NCBI GenBank assembly: GCA_023653245.1
Contig: JAMNXK010000004.1
Location: 1-39,943 of the forward strand
Direction: 5' to 3'
DNA from: Tagaea sp.
GTDB lineage: Bacteria; Pseudomonadota; Alphaproteobacteria; CACIAM-22H2
Length of the DNA: 39,943 nucleotides
The position numbers were made by a program, and so were the translations under genes. This document shows positions 39,604 through 39,943 of this stretch, piece by piece (the first letter of the stretch is position 1; each line of letters begins with the position of its first letter). Under the pieces are notes generated by a model that saw only the letters and a program-made list of their open reading frames with translations, was not told the DNA's origin and did no database searches.

Positions 39604-39750
39604 AACGCGCCGAGGTGCGCCAAATTTTTTGCCCTTGCTGCACCCCGCTCAAGAGCGGCTCGACGGCGCCGGCGGCCGTCAACCAATCCAGCAATACCGG
39701 AGTTTCCGTCCCGCCACGTCCCGCATGGTCCCGTCAAATCCCGGTTCCCA

Positions 39751-39772
39751 CTTCATGCCAAACCAGGTGTCC
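39751..39772 (-). repeat. Outer attL transposase site (L1)
   Basis: GCCAAACCAGGTGTCC on + is the inverted counterpart of the attR core with one change. It lies 7 bp from the element end at 39779, exactly as R1 lies 7 bp from 1639. Confidence 0.85.
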
Positions 39773-39779
39773 CTGCACA

Positions 39780-39784
39780 ACGTT
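39780..39784. repeat. 5-bp target-site duplication (right copy)
   Basis: ACGTT, identical to 1634-1638, immediately after the terminal CA. Confidence 0.92.
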
Positions 39785-39902
39785 AACGCCGCCCCCCGCC
39801 ACGCGGCCAAGCCATTTCTCGCGCGCCGCGCCCGTTCGCAAAATCCGGATTTCCTGCTAAGCTCCCGATTCGTAACGATATCCCGCCGCCGGAGACGGCT
39901 CG
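39785..39902. promoter_or_regulatory. Host intergenic region (displaced divergent promoter)
   Basis: 118 bp of host DNA that, without the prophage, would separate the aldo/keto reductase start from the rightward gene at 39903. GGAG at 39891-39894 is the ribosome site of the latter. Contains an A/T-richer stretch (39838-39880) likely to hold promoters. Confidence 0.5.
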
Positions 39903-39943
39903 ATGCGCATTCGCGACGATTACCGCACCCTCACGGGCCAGGA
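39903..39943 (+). CDS. Start of a host gene, possibly flagellar motor switch protein FliG (3' truncated)
   Basis: ATG at 39903 with GGAG 8 nt upstream. Only MRIRDDYRTLTGQ is visible. A D-Y-R-(S/T)-L-(S/T)-G stretch at the N-terminus is typical of alphaproteobacterial FliG, but 13 residues are far too few for certainty. Confidence 0.35.
   Translation, partial: MRIRDDYRTLTGQ

Larger units (their letters stand above)
1639..39779 (-). mobile_element. Complete Mu-like transposable prophage, 38,141 bp
   Basis: Ends are defined by 5'-TGT at 1639 and ACA-3' at 39779. Identical-spaced inverted 15-bp cores (GGACACC(C/T)GGTTTGG) start 7 bp inside each terminus, and ACGTT duplications flank both sides. 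The content follows Mu order on the minus strand: ner, A, B, gam, gemA, mor, lysis, gp25-gp29, F, I/Z, T, gp36-38, L, M, gp41, tape measure, N, P, gp45-gp48, fibres, com plus methyltransferase. The repressor reads the other way on +. Differences from Mu: G lies between gp36 and gp37, mom is replaced by a C5-cytosine methyltransferase, and no invertible G segment or invertase is visible. No broken structural gene was found. The genetic left end is at 39779. Confidence 0.95.
39391..39779. other. Prophage left-end (attL) non-coding region
   Basis: 389 bp with no convincing gene. It holds two transposase-site matches (39582-39603, 39751-39772), a degenerate third near 39691-39707, and a direct repeat TCCCGGTTCC at 39429-39438 and 39739-39748. 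ORFs here lack codon-usage support. Confidence 0.65.

Noticed and set aside
39326..39737. Minus-strand ORFs in the left-end region
   Set aside because: No recognisable domain, overlap the mini-MuF gene or transposase sites, and read as low-complexity arginine/alanine sequence.
39429..39748. Direct repeat TCCCGGTTCC in the left-end region
   Set aside because: Ten bases in two copies only; may be a coincidence of composition, so noted but not called a site.
1..39943. CRISPR arrays, tRNA or rRNA genes, insertion sequences other than the prophage, invertible fibre segment with invertase
   Set aside because: Looked for by eye on both strands; none seen. The right end lacks a Gin-type invertase or duplicated fibre genes.

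Overview
The window is high-GC DNA (roughly two thirds G+C by eye) that looks alphaproteobacterial, probably Rhodospirillales-like. That assignment is inference from base composition and the style of the proteins. Almost all of it is one complete Mu-like transposable prophage, whose ends can be placed to the base. The element runs from 1639 to 39779 (38,141 bp). It begins 5'-TG and ends CA-3', and is flanked by a perfect 5-bp target duplication, ACGTT, at 1634-1638 and 39780-39784. A 22-bp site with core GGACACC(C/T)GGTTTGG lies 7 bp inside each end in inverted orientation. At the left edge of the window two such sites sit back to back with a 22-bp period, as R1-R2 do in phage Mu.

Host flanks: the window opens in the 3' part of a glycine/aspartate-rich RTX-type repeat protein (1-777, +). 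An aldo/keto reductase (785-1627, -) converges on it. The prophage sits 6 bp upstream of the reductase start codon. Beyond the right end lies a 118-bp host spacer and the first codons of a rightward gene at 39903, possibly fliG. Before insertion the two were divergent neighbours, so the phage has split their shared promoter region.

The phage's genetic left end is at the RIGHT of the window and transcription runs right to left. From the right: a ~390-bp attL region; a lysogeny operon on + with an S24/LexA-type repressor (38356-39117) and an adjoining orphan mini-MuF gene (39118-39390); a divergent control region with repeated CNATCTT motifs; then an early operon on - of tightly coupled genes (mostly ATGA stop/start overlaps). 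The early operon encodes Ner, a small protein, transposase A (DDE visible), ATPase B with an unusual double winged-helix tail, an HTH protein, a DnaA domain IV-like protein, Gam, an MT-A70 adenine methyltransferase, an HNH nuclease, GemA and a Mor-type activator. After a promoter gap at 28322-28453 come lysis genes, gp25-gp28 with both terminase subunits, the portal, and head protein F with a C-terminal PBECR2-like nuclease domain.

At the exact centre of the prophage (midpoint 20709) lies a 436-bp non-coding gap between F and the protease gene I, where Mu keeps its strong gyrase site. Then follow protease I with a nested scaffold Z, major head T, gp36/G/gp37/gp38, sheath, tube, a gp41 chaperone with a canonical CCCTTTT -1 frameshift site, tape measure, baseplate genes, tail fibre and a host-recognition protein. 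The terminal cassette next to attR holds a Com-type zinc finger, a C5-cytosine methyltransferase (in the place of Mu mom) and a small exported protein.

Most notable points: base-precise ends; the orphan mini-MuF gene in the lysogeny operon; the Com/C5-methyltransferase/exported-protein cassette with a reading-frame conflict in the methyltransferase; a poly-G tract in a 15-codon coupling ORF before the adenine methyltransferase; a palindrome shared by two late-operon leaders; and the predicted central gyrase site. All structural and essential replication genes appear intact, so the prophage may be functional.
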